A DNA stretch of 38,883 nt from Endotrypanum monterogeii. Taxonomy: Eukaryota > Euglenozoa > Kinetoplastea > Trypanosomatida > Trypanosomatidae. The position numbers were made by a program, and so were the translations under genes. The notes beneath the pieces are model-generated. The model saw only the letters and a program-made list of their open reading frames with translations. It was not told the origin of the DNA and ran no database searches. Below, piece after piece: positions 28,113 to 38,046 of this stretch; position 1 is the stretch's first letter; the number at the start of each line of letters is the position of its first letter. The stretch lies in assembly GCA_000333855.2 (NCBI GenBank), contig CM007338.1:611812-650694 (forward strand), read 5' to 3'.

Positions 28113-28145
28113 TGTGTGTGTGGTGTGTGTGTGTGTGTGTGTGTG
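28113..28145. repeat. (GT)n microsatellite
   Basis: GT units with one GG interruption. Confidence 0.9.
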
Positions 28146-28693
28146 CCTGGAAGCAGTGAAGAGGTGCTTTCCAGTGGATGGCCTCTGTCAATTTTACGTT
28201 TGAGCACAGCCATATGGATCACGTCTCCCCTCCTCCCCATTATTGGCAGCCATGACTATGCCAGTTGTCCTCCCATCGTCCACAAGGGAAAGTAAGGGGG
28301 GGGGAGAGAGAGGGGTTATTTTGTCTCCTCTTCCTTCCCTGTTTTGTTTTTCACCTTGGCTTATGAAGGAACCTTCTTTCTCCTCAAGAAAAAAAAAGAA
28401 AAAAAAAAGGCATATGTTATTTCCCACCTGCACAGGTTTCTTATCTATTCTTCAAAAGTTTCGTACGTGTTTTTGCCCTGATGCTGCTCTTGCTGGTTCC
28501 CTAGGTGCAGGCACAAAAGTAGGGTGCATCCATGGCGCACGATCAAAAAAGAGAAATGAGGTGAGGTATCTGTCTGCCCTAGGAGTTAAAGTTTCACAAA
28601 TTGGAATCTAAAGGGCGGAATGCGCTTTATCCACTATCACCTCTGCCTCTCTTCCCCCTTTTCTTCCTCTTTTTCCACTTTATTCGGCTATCG

Positions 28694-28723
28694 GTGTGCG
28701 TGTGTGTGTGTGTGTGTGTGTGT
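28694..28723. repeat. (GT)n microsatellite
   Basis: GT units with one GC interruption. Confidence 0.9.
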
Positions 28724-29157
28724 CTTCGTGCGTGTCTGTAAGCATCTCGTCACGTCACAATTAAAGACGACACCGTATACAAGCAGAAAAAAAAATTGTG
28801 TGCTCGATATTTGAAAGACACATTGAAGGAAAAGACGCAAACAGGGGCGCGCGTGTCCGTCTGTGAGCGTGGGTGTTTCTTATTGTTGCACCAACGTAAA
28901 AAAGCGTGCGGGCTACGGAGACTCGAGAGGACTGAGGGCAGCGAGAACTGAGGTGTCAGTGGCCGCTTCATTTCCCCTCGGCAGCAGCCGACCCTGTCCT
29001 TCCGGTTCTTCCCCCTTGGTTTTTTTTTCCAAGAACTTCTTTCCAAATCTTTCTTGCAGTCCCCCCCCCTTCCCCAGCGTGCTCGTCGTCTTTTGTATCT
29101 CTGCTCTCTTTTTTTTTCTTTCCTTCCGCTTCCTCCCTCGCGCACCCGTCCTTGTGT

Positions 29158-29159
29158 AG
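29158..29159 (+). promoter_or_regulatory. Candidate spliced-leader acceptor AG for the complex I subunit
   Basis: TGTGTAG after a long T/C tract (29097-29150). The 5' UTR would be 38 bases, without an ATG before 29198. Confidence 0.6.
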
Positions 29160-29197
29160 TAGAGAATCGTAGCTGTGACTCGTGCTTCGTTATCGAA

Positions 29198-30112
29198 ATG
29201 AAGCGCCTTGCATACAGTGCAGTGGGCCGCCTACCGCTCGCGTCCTCTGGTCTCATCTTTTCGTTGCGATCGATGCCGTCGTTGTGGACTACTCGCCGTT
29301 TTTTCCAGTCGGACGGGACACCATACAACACTGACATGACAGACATCGCACACGGAAGCACCTACAACCGCCAAGCAGCATCCAACACGGCTGCGGAACA
29401 GGTTGCGGCTGGTCAGTATGCGGAACATAAACCACGCGCCATCATGTTCGTCAACAAACGCCCAGTTGAAATAATTCCGCAGGAAGAAAACGTGCTGGAG
29501 GTTTTGGAGCGTGAGGGAATCACCGTGCCAAAGTTCTGCTACCACCCCATTTTATCCGTGGCGGGCAACTGCAGAATGTGTATGGTGCAGGTTGACGGTA
29601 CTCAGAATATTGTGGTCGCCTGTTCCACTGTAGCGTTACCTGGTATGTCGATCATCACAGACAGTCGTCTCGTGCGCGACGCGCGCGAGGGTAACGTGGA
29701 GCTCATTTTGATCAACCACCCAAATGACTGTCCTATATGCGAGCAGGCGACCAATTGCGACCTACAGAATGTGAGCATGAACTACGGTTCTGATATCCCA
29801 CGCTACCGCGAGGATAAGAAGGCTGTCGAAGATTTCTACTTTGACCCCCAGACGCGCGTGGTGCTGAACCGCTGCATCCACTGTACGCGCTGCATCCGCT
29901 TTTTGAACGAACACGCGCAAGACTTCAACCTCGGCCAGATAGGTCGTGGTGGGCTGAGCGAGATCTCCACATTCCTAGACGAGCTGGAGGTGAAGACAGA
30001 CAACAACATGCCCGTTTCCCAGCTTTGCCCTGTCGGAAAACTTTATATGGGCGATGCAGAGGAGAATAACGAAATTCTTCTAGAAATCGAGGCAGCAGAG
30101 GCCACCGCGTGA
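29198..30112 (+). CDS. NDUFS1: Short complex I 75-kDa-type Fe-S subunit (NDUFS1/Nqo3-like), 304 aa
   Basis: All cluster ligands of the N-terminal half of NDUFS1/NuoG are present. The 2Fe-2S site (N1b) is C114, C125, C128 and C142 in CYHPILSVAGNCRMC...ACS. The His-ligated 4Fe-4S site (N5) is H174, C178, C181 and C187 in NHPNDCPICEQATNCDLQN. The second 4Fe-4S site (N4) is C226, C229 and C232 in CIHCTRCIRF plus C277 in LCPVG. The protein carries electrons through the matrix arm of NADH:ubiquinone oxidoreductase. The start MKRLAYSAVGRL...RRFF is Arg/Ser-rich without acids, a good mitochondrial presequence. It ends 27 residues after the last Cys ligand with an acidic tail, so the large molybdopterin-oxidoreductase-like domain of the usual ~700-aa subunit is absent. 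Short forms are, as I recall, normal in trypanosomatids, so this is not a broken gene. Confidence 0.92.
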   Translation: MKRLAYSAVGRLPLASSGLIFSLRSMPSLWTTRRFFQSDGTPYNTDMTDIAHGSTYNRQAASNTAAEQVAAGQYAEHKPRAIMFVNKRPVEIIPQEENVLEVLEREGITVPKFCYHPILSVAGNCRMCMVQVDGTQNIVVACSTVALPGMSIITDSRLVRDAREGNVELILINHPNDCPICEQATNCDLQNVSMNYGSDIPRYREDKKAVEDFYFDPQTRVVLNRCIHCTRCIRFLNEHAQDFNLGQIGRGGLSEISTFLDELEVKTDNNMPVSQLCPVGKLYMGDAEENNEILLEIEAAEATA

Positions 30113-30194
30113 CAAATCTATTTGCTTTGGGTGTCACTACAGTTAGGAAATTGTGTGTCTCTGTGTGCATTCGTGCACTGCTCCCTTCTCATCA

Positions 30195-30223
<29 letters not shown>
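30195..30223. repeat. (CA)n microsatellite
   Basis: About 14 CA units in the 3' flank of the complex I gene. Confidence 0.95.
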
Positions 30224-30227
<4 letters not shown>

Positions 30228-31093
30228 TCTCCTTGGTCAGTGTCAACGTTGTTCACCAGCTCCGTTTTATAATGCGGTGTGGTGGGGGTTCATTTGACTA
30301 GCTGACACGAGTGCTGTAGGGAAGGCGTGCACATGAAAGGTGAGCAGTGCCGGTCCTTTGTATTTCGTTGTATATTTCATTCCCCCCCCCATTCGGGGGA
30401 GGGTATATGACTGTATCCGTCGCCGTACTGCACGACGGCGTGGTGAAGCGTTAGGAAAAAAAATGGATAGTGTTAGTGTAAAGGATAGTACTAGTAGTAG
30501 TGTGCTGAATGCGAAGGTTTTCTCCTTCCGCCCTCTTCCCTTCTTCCCTTTCATATTTCCCCTGCTGGGATACTTTCTGTGCCAGCGACGGCTTGTGGCT
30601 TTGTATAATGTGTCTACACGTACACACGTGAATGCACCTGAGCATCCCCTTTTTTTCTGGACATGTGCATTCTCAAATACACATCGTTATTTGATGATTC
30701 TGCGCCTTGGTAGATCGTACGGGACCTTCTTTTCTTCGTGCCTAGACTTCCCTTAATTCCATTCGCGTCGGATTCTCGGTGAGCAATGCACAGGAAGGGG
30801 GCGCAAATCCCCTTTTATCTCCCCACTATCACCTTTGTGATGTGAAAAATTCAGCGAGAAGCTATTTCCGTGTGCGATGAGTCGACGGCCACACATTGAT
30901 ACGAGTTTTTTTTTTTTTTTGCGACGTTGAGGATAGTCATGTGCCCCCACGCCTCGGCTCCTTTTCTCAGCGTTTGCTTGACTGACGGGCTTATCTTCCT
31001 CTGTTATCCTCCACCTCGATCTTTTTGTTTCTTTGTTTCGCGCGCCGCTTGTGTGTATCTCGTCTCTGCATTACAGATAACTCTTCTTCTTAC

Positions 31094-31095
31094 AG
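31094..31095 (+). promoter_or_regulatory. Candidate spliced-leader acceptor AG for DPH4
   Basis: CTCTTCTTCTTACAG is a compact tract-plus-AG; another AG lies just upstream at 31075-31076 (TTACAG). Both leave no ATG before 31191. Confidence 0.55.
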
Positions 31096-31190
31096 CAGTT
31101 TCTCCGTGTTGGAGTTGCCACTTCACTCATAGACAGTGCGTGCTTATCTACATACTCGTTCCCCCGCCCATCACAAAGACGACAGCCATA

Positions 31191-31748
31191 ATGTCTTCCG
31201 CCGCGTGCTTGTGGAGACACACGAGTTGGACTCCTTACGAAGTTCTCCGCGTGCCGCAGTCCGCTTCGATAGGTGACATCCGAACGGCTTTCAGGCGCAT
31301 GGCACTCTGCACACACCCCGACAAGGGAAAGGTGGCGGCGGGAGTGGAAGCAGCAAAGGATGGCGGCATGCCGTCGTGCTCTGCAGCACCTATATCATTT
31401 CACCTTGTAAAGGAGGCCTCGGATATTTTGCTAGATCCATACTCGCGCGCTATCTATGATGCTGCCCGCTCTCACGCATTAGTGCGCGAGGTAGGATCTA
31501 TCAGTGATACCTATTCCCTCCTCGATGACTTTGTTCGTGTAGATGTGGACGGTGAGGCGGGCAGCGAGGGGCACGTGCACGTGTACCAGTATGGATGTCG
31601 CTGCGGTGGTATCTATGAGGTCGCGCTGTTTCCAGATGTGTCGAAAATAGGTAAGGATGATGACGATGCGCGTGTCACCTACGCACCGCGCACGCTTAGA
31701 TGCGAATGTGATTCTTGTTCACTGGTGGTGGAGATTGTGGTGAGCTAG
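31191..31748 (+). CDS. DPH4: DPH4/DNAJC24-type diphthamide biosynthesis co-chaperone, 185 aa
   Basis: A J domain at about 13-90 (TPYEVLRVPQSASIGDIRTAF, HPD at 42-44) carries a short Ala/Gly/Lys insert after HPDK. It is followed by a DPH-type (CSL) zinc-binding domain: YGCRCGGIYEV (C136, C138) and LRCECDSCSLVVEIVV (C173 and C176, with C171 extra). This two-domain layout and length are those of DPH4/Jjj3, which helps the iron-dependent Dph1-Dph2 step that starts diphthamide on translation factor eEF2. Diphthamide is the residue modified by ADP-ribosylating bacterial toxins, so the gene is in the same pathway across eukaryotes. The frame extends upstream to 30927, but the ATG at 31191 fits the J-domain start, the usual size and the splice signals. 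Confidence 0.92.
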   Translation: MSSAACLWRHTSWTPYEVLRVPQSASIGDIRTAFRRMALCTHPDKGKVAAGVEAAKDGGMPSCSAAPISFHLVKEASDILLDPYSRAIYDAARSHALVREVGSISDTYSLLDDFVRVDVDGEAGSEGHVHVYQYGCRCGGIYEVALFPDVSKIGKDDDDARVTYAPRTLRCECDSCSLVVEIVVS

Positions 31749-31782
31749 TTTGCAGTGCAGGGGGGGGGGTCTCCAGGGTTAA

Positions 31783-31804
31783 GGTGTGTGTGTGTGTGTG
31801 TGTG
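31783..31804. repeat. (GT)11 microsatellite
   Basis: Uninterrupted GT units just after the DPH4 stop. Confidence 0.95.
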
Positions 31805-32204
31805 GGGGATTAATATAATCTTTGCGGAAGGGGAAACGTGAAACGAGTTGCTTTTTTCCTCATGAGAGTTTGCCTGTCTCGCCCTCTTCAGCGATTTTTT
31901 TTTCACGGAGGGGAGACGTGGCTGCTGTGCTCTGTATTGGCGTCTCCAGACTTAGACCTATCGTGCAAACCTCACTGGGAAGGGATTTTTTCACGTGCAT
32001 CTCTACCAAAATTTAACATGTATTGGGCACACATTCTTCTGACTGCCGCTGTTTTCCTTTCCATTTTTTTTTTGTCTGCTTTAAAGGGAGTGTTCCCGCA
32101 TCCAACTTTTCTCAATAATCTCATGGGAGAGCATAGGGAGTGACGCACCGATTCCATGCACATCACGCACCCTCCCTATACTGTTTTAATACACCACATC
32201 TCTG

Positions 32205-32206
<2 letters not shown>

Positions 32207-32239
<33 letters not shown>
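32207..32239. repeat. (GT)16 microsatellite
   Basis: Uninterrupted GT units. Confidence 0.95.
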
Positions 32240-32240
<1 letters not shown>

Positions 32241-32680
32241 GGTTGGGTGGCCGCCCCCCTTTTTTTTTCCAGTCGTGTTTTCAGTTTGGGTCAGTCATAG
32301 CCCCCTTTATCTCGCTACCCTCCTCCTCTCTATACCCCCACTCCCCTTCCCCATGCAAACAGTCATCTATCTGCACTCAGAGGAAAGGGGGGAAGGGGCA
32401 TAGAGGGGACAGGGGGGGGGAGGAGGATAACAGAACGATAGAGAATCGATTTATGGAGCTTCAGATGATGACAGTCCAGGGTATCGCTATCACGTTACAA
32501 GGGTAGAGACTACTTCATGTTTGTCACCCCCTCCCTCTCTCTGTGGTGCTTTTCTTTTTTTTTTTTCAGTATCTCTTTCTCCCTTCCACCGGCCACACAC
32601 ACACAGTCACACATGCGTTCATTGGGAGGGATCGATAAATTCTTCTTCTCTTTTCTTTTCTTTTCTTTCCTTCCCTCGTA

Positions 32681-32682
32681 AG
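32681..32682 (+). promoter_or_regulatory. Candidate spliced-leader acceptor AG for the 1136-aa protein
   Basis: CGTAAG follows the strong tract (TTTTC)n at 32639-32678, giving a 29-base leader and the ATG at 32712 as first ATG. A second strong site, TTTTTTTCAG at 32568-32569, would place an out-of-frame-looking ATG (near 32613) first. Confidence 0.45.
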
Positions 32683-32711
32683 GATAGAACTGAGCGAGCT
32701 GTCTTTCGAGA

Positions 32712-35700
32712 ATGAGGAGAAGCTGTGAAGGATGGTCCATCACTTACCGGGTTGGGGGGATCTCTTCTTGTCGTAGCTGGAGATTGTTTTCCACTGCTCG
32801 TGCATCCTCAGCATTGGATAAACCAGGAAGCCCTCACGCGCTCACACACACATCCCTTGATGAGTCCGCTAGGCGTTTCTCGCCGATGCGTGTGGCGCTG
32901 CGACCATTTTTTATTTATCGCTATCAAACACATCGGTTTGGCTGCGTACATCTTGTGTCGTCTATGAGCCGCGCTACCTGTTCTACAGTATGTGTGGTGC
33001 GCGCGTACAGTCCCCCCCTTGCCTATGCACAGGAAGAGAGTGCGAATACTGATGAGGATGATTACCTCCAGGCCTACGAGGAGCTAATGCTACATGCTGC
33101 ATCAAATGCCGAGACTGATGCCCGTTCTGTATTTCGAGACGCCGGTAGCGAGACCGTTAGTTCCCATTGCGGGGAAAGCAGTGTCCACGAAGGCGGCGCT
33201 GTGCCTTGCGACGAGACTTGCGCGTCGGGGTTGCCGCCGGCAGATGCACTCGTTGAGGAAACACTAGCAGCCCTGCCCGCTGACGGCACCGCAGTGCTCC
33301 TGACAACTCTCACTCGCTCACTTGACGTGGAGGCGGTCAGCGAACTCTTCGGGTCGGTTCGATCATTTCTTCGACTGTACCCACACTGCTTTACGTGCAC
33401 TCAGGACACCAAATCGGGAAGGTGGCACGTGGCACGATCTCGCCTCTCCACCCTGCCTCTCTCCACAGTCGCAGCTGCTGCAACTCCCTCATTTGGATCT
33501 CCCTCGTCCGCGCAAGATGGCGCACGAGATGATCCCAGGGACACTATTGTTGGCCTTGATGTGGTAGCCATGATGCTTAACGAGGAGCTGACTCTAGTGT
33601 GCGGTGCTCACCATCCACCTTCACAGATCAGCCAGACAAAAGGTGAGCCCCTACTCATCACGAAGAAGCAATCCCGTTGCAATTCGACTCCTTTCATGGC
33701 ACCTCATCCTCCCACGTCGTCGCCCAAGACGGAGTCTACCCATAGCGGCGCGCTCTCGGCTACCGAGCATGCGTGGTGGTCAACCATTGCGAGTCTGCTC
33801 CCAGAGGATGGCACCCCCATGGCCATTTCTGTGCTGCGCCCGTCTCTACCAGGGTCTATTCTCCAGAGTCTGCGCAACAGTGGAGTTGGCTTGGCTCGCT
33901 CTTTTAAAGGGAATTATGCCATGGCAAGTCTATACGTTGCGCTGACAGCAGACGCCACAGCGCTGGCGCGAGCTGCGGTGCCGCGTTTGAAGGGATCTGT
34001 TGTCACACCGCTCGCGTTCTGGTCGCCGAGCCCTCAGGCGGCAGCCACCATGCACGGCAACAAGTTGTCGGTGAACGCACCCTCTTCTGGTGCGCCAGGT
34101 CTTGGGGAGGGTGTCTACGTGCACCCACCGGCAGATTACGACGCCTCGCGGGATGCAGAGCCGTGGATGGTAGCGCTCTCACTAGATGAGGGCGACCTGG
34201 CAGGTCCTGAGGGAGAGCTTCGCGAAGCAGGCGATGCGAGCGAGGAGGCGTTGATTCTAAGCGTTGACCACGCAGCCGCCCTCGAGGCCTCGACTGGGCT
34301 TCAAGAGATACCGTACACCGGACTTCGTGATGCTTCTGGGCAGGCGGAGAAGCAAAGCCGTGGTACAGCTCTGCAGCCTAAAGACTTAGATGTGGAGCGG
34401 TTGCGTGACGCCCCATTACCACCGGCGGCACCAAGCAAGGCCACACCCCCAGCGTCAACTGCTCTATCTGCCTCTACTGTCCTGGAGCGTAAGGTGCGGC
34501 CCCCTCGCCCGTCCACACCGGCTGAGTGGCTTGCCTTGCACACCGCCATGGCTGAAGCGCGCGGTTGGATCACACCGATGCAGATGCTAGAGTACCTGGT
34601 CGAATGTGTGCCTACCTTCTTTATCCCTCTTGAGGAGCTGCGCCCCTCCACCGCGATCCTGAAGCTGGTTGGTGCACGTACGAGCATGCGTACGCTTGTC
34701 TGTCGGATTTACGTTTACTTTATGGAGAGGTCAGCGGGTAACGCGCAGATCCGACTATCGCCGACTGTGGAGCACCGGCAGCGTGGCATAGCCAACGAGC
34801 ACTACGCGGCGTGGGATCCAGCGCGGACATCCGAACGTGAGCATCGTTCTGTCGGGGTAACGAGCAGCATGGTGTTAACAACGGATTCGGCGCCAGGAAC
34901 CAGCACCAACACTGCCGCCGAATGTGGTGACTTACACGGCAGTCCTGTTCGTAGTGGTGTCCGAGGCGGCGGTGCTGTACTTCAGTGCAGCGATGCGACG
35001 AAGGCATTTCCAGTGTTGCGCGTGCAGAAGCCCATTAAAAGCGTGCTGAGCGTCGACGCGTGCAAAACTAGTTTGGGCACGGCCAGAAAAGCCGCGCCGG
35101 CTGTCCTCCTCTCAAGCGTCATGCGGTCGGTTTGTCCGGAAGGAGGGGCGGGCCCTACCAGGGGTGTCAGCGAGAGCTCTGCTCCCGCCATTCTCCATCG
35201 TCAAGATGGCATCATCGCGTTGTCTTCTGTGCCGACTGGCGAGATGGGCTACCCATTCCTAGCCTTGGCTACGCAGCCGGCTGAGACATGGCCCTGGTGG
35301 GCAAGGTTACTCTGCGTGTTGCCGTTCGACACGTATGTGCCCTTGGACCATCTCTCAGTCTTTTACTGCCCGGATCTCTTACCTGAGAACGTTCATCTCG
35401 CGTGGCGAGCGACAGAGGCTTCATTTTCGCGGACAGCATCAGGGGACAAGATGCGCACGCCGATCCCATTCTCTTTGCTTCGTGCACCAACGAAGCATCG
35501 CAAGGTTCGATTACGTCCCTTTTGGCTTTCACCAGGGTGCACCGCAGAATTAGAGGATTCGGTGATGCCCTCGGGCCTCTTGACGCAGCTGCGACCGACC
35601 TGGCTGCCGGTCTCTCGCGTGCTGGCCAAACTCACTCCTGAGGAGAGGGAGGCGAGTTTTGCGTTTGCCCTTCGTCGCCCCTCTGCTGTTGCTCTTTCAG

Positions 35701-36122
35701 CCGAAGAGGCGCTCGTTATGCTGTGGCGTGACTGTGGCTACTGTTGTTGGGTTCAAGATGATGGTGCAAAGGTGCGGAGGTACACTGCTTGTGGTGCTCT
35801 GGACGACCATTTTCATTTTTCGCTCTCCCTTCTGTACGGCTTCAGCTCCGCGCGTGTGTTGGAGCCGTTGTCAGTGGTGCTGGACCGCGCGTCAGAGCAC
35901 GTGCGCGTTTTTTTCCAACAGGTGCGAGCGCAAGCGCCGGTGTCACCGGACACTGTTGGGTTGATCGGTATGCTACGTCACGCACCACCTGGGATGCTCA
36001 GAGAGTTTCTTACACGACATGCCCAGTGGCTAGAAATAGAGGTGGCTGCCGGTACTGAGGCTCGCGACCAGGCGGCGGTCCCGTTGCTCGTGCGTAGGCG
36101 TGCGTCGCTGGTCTCGTTTTGA
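32712..36122 (+). CDS. Conserved-looking large protein with likely mitochondrial presequence and degenerate repeat modules, 1136 aa
   Basis: I do not recognise the family. The N-terminus MRRSCEGWSITYRVGGISS...SWRLFSTARASS is Arg/Ser-rich, has no acidic residue except Glu6, and looks like a mitochondrial targeting signal. Internal modules share a loose core L-x-x-[LV]-P-x-x-x-x-[VIM]-x-[LI]-x-x-L: LAALPADGTAVLLTTL (near 187), IASLLPEDGTPMAISVL (near 358), LVECVPTFFIPLEEL (near 625) and LLCVLPFDTYVPLDHL (near 866), with weaker copies around 960-1010 and 1077-1110. The first module continues into SVRSFLRLYPHCFTC, a winged-helix-like pattern. Between them lie Ser/Thr/Pro-rich linkers. A role in mitochondrial RNA processing or the mitoribosome would fit but is only a guess. 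Later Met codons (for example M59 or M84) are alternative starts, which would lose the presequence. Confidence 0.85.
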   Translation: MRRSCEGWSITYRVGGISSCRSWRLFSTARASSALDKPGSPHALTHTSLDESARRFSPMRVALRPFFIYRYQTHRFGCVHLVSSMSRATCSTVCVVRAYSPPLAYAQEESANTDEDDYLQAYEELMLHAASNAETDARSVFRDAGSETVSSHCGESSVHEGGAVPCDETCASGLPPADALVEETLAALPADGTAVLLTTLTRSLDVEAVSELFGSVRSFLRLYPHCFTCTQDTKSGRWHVARSRLSTLPLSTVAAAATPSFGSPSSAQDGARDDPRDTIVGLDVVAMMLNEELTLVCGAHHPPSQISQTKGEPLLITKKQSRCNSTPFMAPHPPTSSPKTESTHSGALSATEHAWWSTIASLLPEDGTPMAISVLRPSLPGSILQSLRNSGVGLARSFKGNYAMASLYVALTADATALARAAVPRLKGSVVTPLAFWSPSPQAAATMHGNKLSVNAPSSGAPGLGEGVYVHPPADYDASRDAEPWMVALSLDEGDLAGPEGELREAGDASEEALILSVDHAAALEASTGLQEIPYTGLRDASGQAEKQSRGTALQPKDLDVERLRDAPLPPAAPSKATPPASTALSASTVLERKVRPPRPSTPAEWLALHTAMAEARGWITPMQMLEYLVECVPTFFIPLEELRPSTAILKLVGARTSMRTLVCRIYVYFMERSAGNAQIRLSPTVEHRQRGIANEHYAAWDPARTSEREHRSVGVTSSMVLTTDSAPGTSTNTAAECGDLHGSPVRSGVRGGGAVLQCSDATKAFPVLRVQKPIKSVLSVDACKTSLGTARKAAPAVLLSSVMRSVCPEGGAGPTRGVSESSAPAILHRQDGIIALSSVPTGEMGYPFLALATQPAETWPWWARLLCVLPFDTYVPLDHLSVFYCPDLLPENVHLAWRATEASFSRTASGDKMRTPIPFSLLRAPTKHRKVRLRPFWLSPGCTAELEDSVMPSGLLTQLRPTWLPVSRVLAKLTPEEREASFAFALRRPSAVALSAEEALVMLWRDCGYCCWVQDDGAKVRRYTACGALDDHFHFSLSLLYGFSSARVLEPLSVVLDRASEHVRVFFQQVRAQAPVSPDTVGLIGMLRHAPPGMLREFLTRHAQWLEIEVAAGTEARDQAAVPLLVRRRASLVSF

Positions 36123-37786
36123 AGGGCGGGCGGAGTGTGGGCCGGCATGAATTCTTCCGCGGGAAATAAGGGGTCAACATATCTGGGGCTGTCTGTGGCG
36201 CGTTGTCCCCATCCTCCTTTCACCCTCCCAAGCACACGTGGGGAGGGATGCTGAGCGGGTACAACGTTGTTCGCTTTTCGAATGTCGGGCATGGATGTTT
36301 TTTGTTTTTGTTTTATACATCATTTTGTTTACCTTCACACGGCTTCAGCTCGACATGTGGTGGAGAGCTTCGATGTGCTTACGGGGCGTATCATCACCGA
36401 GTACTGACTTTTATCAGTGCCATATTAATTTTTTTTTTAAATTTATTTTGTTTTTCTGGATCGGTGGCCCCTTCCTCTCCCTCTGTGTGTGGGGAGGGCA
36501 GAGGTTGTGGGAATGTTACGTCGCGTACTTACTACAAAATATGTCTTGTTGTGAAGGCACCACAAAAGTTTTCTTCAACTTGGGATCGTCTAAGCGAACG
36601 CTTGTTGATTTATACGACATACTTGTCCATCTGCGGATGCCGCCTCGCTAGTGAGCAGCGCTTCCATCGTTCCGATACACTCGCCCCCATGTCATCTGCA
36701 GGAGACTTCATCGCTCTTGGAGAAGCATGCCTGTAAGATTTCGTATCCAAGTTCTGCGGGTGCGGAGAGAGGGATGAGGGCCAAACTCATTCAGTATTGC
36801 CACCCTTTCCGCTCCAAGTTTTACCGTTCGGCGAACACTTCGACTACTGGAAGTTGCAAGGACAGTCTCTGTCGCCAAGAAAACACAATCATGAAAGTAA
36901 GGATGGTGACATCAAGACGCACACCTCGGCTTCGTATATTGAGGTGTGCCTCACCACTGCCTGTGTGACGGTTATCGATGATCTTGTGTCATCAACTCTG
37001 CATTTGCAGAGATGTCACCTTTTCCCTCTTTCGGCTTGCCTCGATGTCATGGCTGCCCCCGGTGCTCTGCGCGCTTTATCTCCAATCAGTACCCGTTCCT
37101 CAATAATGACACCGACAAAACCGTTGTTGATCCTGAGGGGTAACACAGACTCTGCTTCACCATGAAGAAGTATCGTCACTTGTACTCATTCCCCATTCCC
37201 CATTCCCGCTCCTCCCTCCCGAACACCTCACGTACGCGCTCATGTTGCCTCTGTATGGGAACTCCGTAAACTATTGGCTCTGTGTAGATTGGGCGCAGTC
37301 ATACACTGCTCTCAAGCTGCACAATTTGAATGCATACCGCGTAGGGTTACACAGCAACGCAAAATATCATCATCGCCGCCACTCACATCTCTCCAGTGAG
37401 GCCCACTGTTCATCACGCTAAGTAGCCGAGGTTGGAACCAACAATACAACCTTTGCAGAACACAGCTGCCCTACTATCCACTTCCCCTATCTTTCTTCTA
37501 CCTCCCCTCCCCCCATTCCCTTTCTTTTTTCCATTCTATTTAGCTGTGCTTTTGACCCTTTTTTTATTTTCCTTTCACCTATTGTGTTGTACATCAAAAA
37601 AATCACTCTTCCCTTCTTTTTTTTTCTTGTTCGTTGGGGGTCCGTTGAAGCACATTCGCCAGGCGCCACTCGAGCGCTTCCTCTAACAAAAAGCCGGGGA
37701 AAAGAACACTCAAGCACACAAACTAAAAAAAAAAGGAAAAGCAAAAAAGCACTGAGATACCCGCCCCCCATTTTTTCTTCCTTCCG

Positions 37787-37807
37787 ACACACACACACAC
37801 ACACACA
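37787..37807. repeat. (AC)10 microsatellite
   Basis: AC units followed at a short distance by GTGCGTGTGTGCG, allowing imperfect fold-back. Confidence 0.9.
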
Positions 37808-38036
37808 TTGGTGCGTGTGTGCGCATGTAGACTTGTTGATTGACCCCATTTTTCCTCTTTTTCTGAATTAATTTTTTCAACAGATTGTTCTTTGGTGCAT
37901 AAATTCTGTATAGGCCAAAACCGATTATCTGACTTATATTCCGTACTCACCCCACCTAGCGCGTTACACCAGCTTCGCCCTTCTCATCTTTATCAACTAG
38001 CGATCCTTTTTTTTTTCTGCCCCACATATCATCATC

Positions 38037-38038
38037 AG
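38037..38038 (+). promoter_or_regulatory. Candidate spliced-leader acceptor AG for the H+-ATPase
   Basis: CATCATCAG lies downstream of a T10 tract (38007-38016). It would leave only eight bases before the ATG. The AG at 37999-38000, after a T/C stretch, is an alternative with a 46-base leader. Confidence 0.35.
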
Positions 38039-38046
38039 AAACCGAA

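Larger units (their letters stand above)
27884..29197. other. Non-coding spacer before the complex I gene
   Basis: About 1.3 kb with A and T runs, two GT arrays, a G-rich run at 28296-28304 and a strong T/C tract just before the next gene. No credible gene. Confidence 0.75.
30113..31190. other. Non-coding spacer before DPH4
   Basis: About 1.1 kb. It has a CA array, a small inverted repeat CGCCGT...ACGGCG (30421-30440), an imperfect C/G-run hairpin at 30381-30403, and a T13 run at 30907. The last ~100 bases are the presumed DPH4 leader. The reading frame is open upstream of DPH4 but its extension is low-complexity and Phe/Cys/Ser-rich. Confidence 0.75.
31749..32711. other. Non-coding spacer between DPH4 and the 1136-aa protein gene
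   Basis: About 1 kb with G9 and T9 runs, two GT arrays, a G-rich stretch near 32385-32425 and a (TTTTC)n tract before the next gene. No credible gene. Confidence 0.75.
36123..38046. other. Non-coding spacer before the H+-ATPase gene
   Basis: About 1.9 kb. Several ORFs of 100-180 codons exist but show no domain, no coding-like composition and overlap each other in different frames. It contains a TTCCCCA triplet repeat (37190-37208), a CT-rich tract (37490-37570), A runs near 37724 and a CA array. Confidence 0.7.

Noticed and set aside
29054..29197. Extension of the complex I subunit upstream
   Set aside because: Starts at a non-ATG codon and spans the polypyrimidine tract and splice AG.
30927..31190. 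N-terminal extension of DPH4 from an upstream ATG (273 aa in total)
   Set aside because: The extension is T-rich UTR-like sequence crossing likely splice sites; DPH4 proteins normally begin just before the J domain.
36203..36736. 177-codon + strand ORF after the 1136-aa protein
   Set aside because: Phe/Ser/Cys-rich translation of a T-rich spacer, overlapped by another equally long frame; no recognisable motif.
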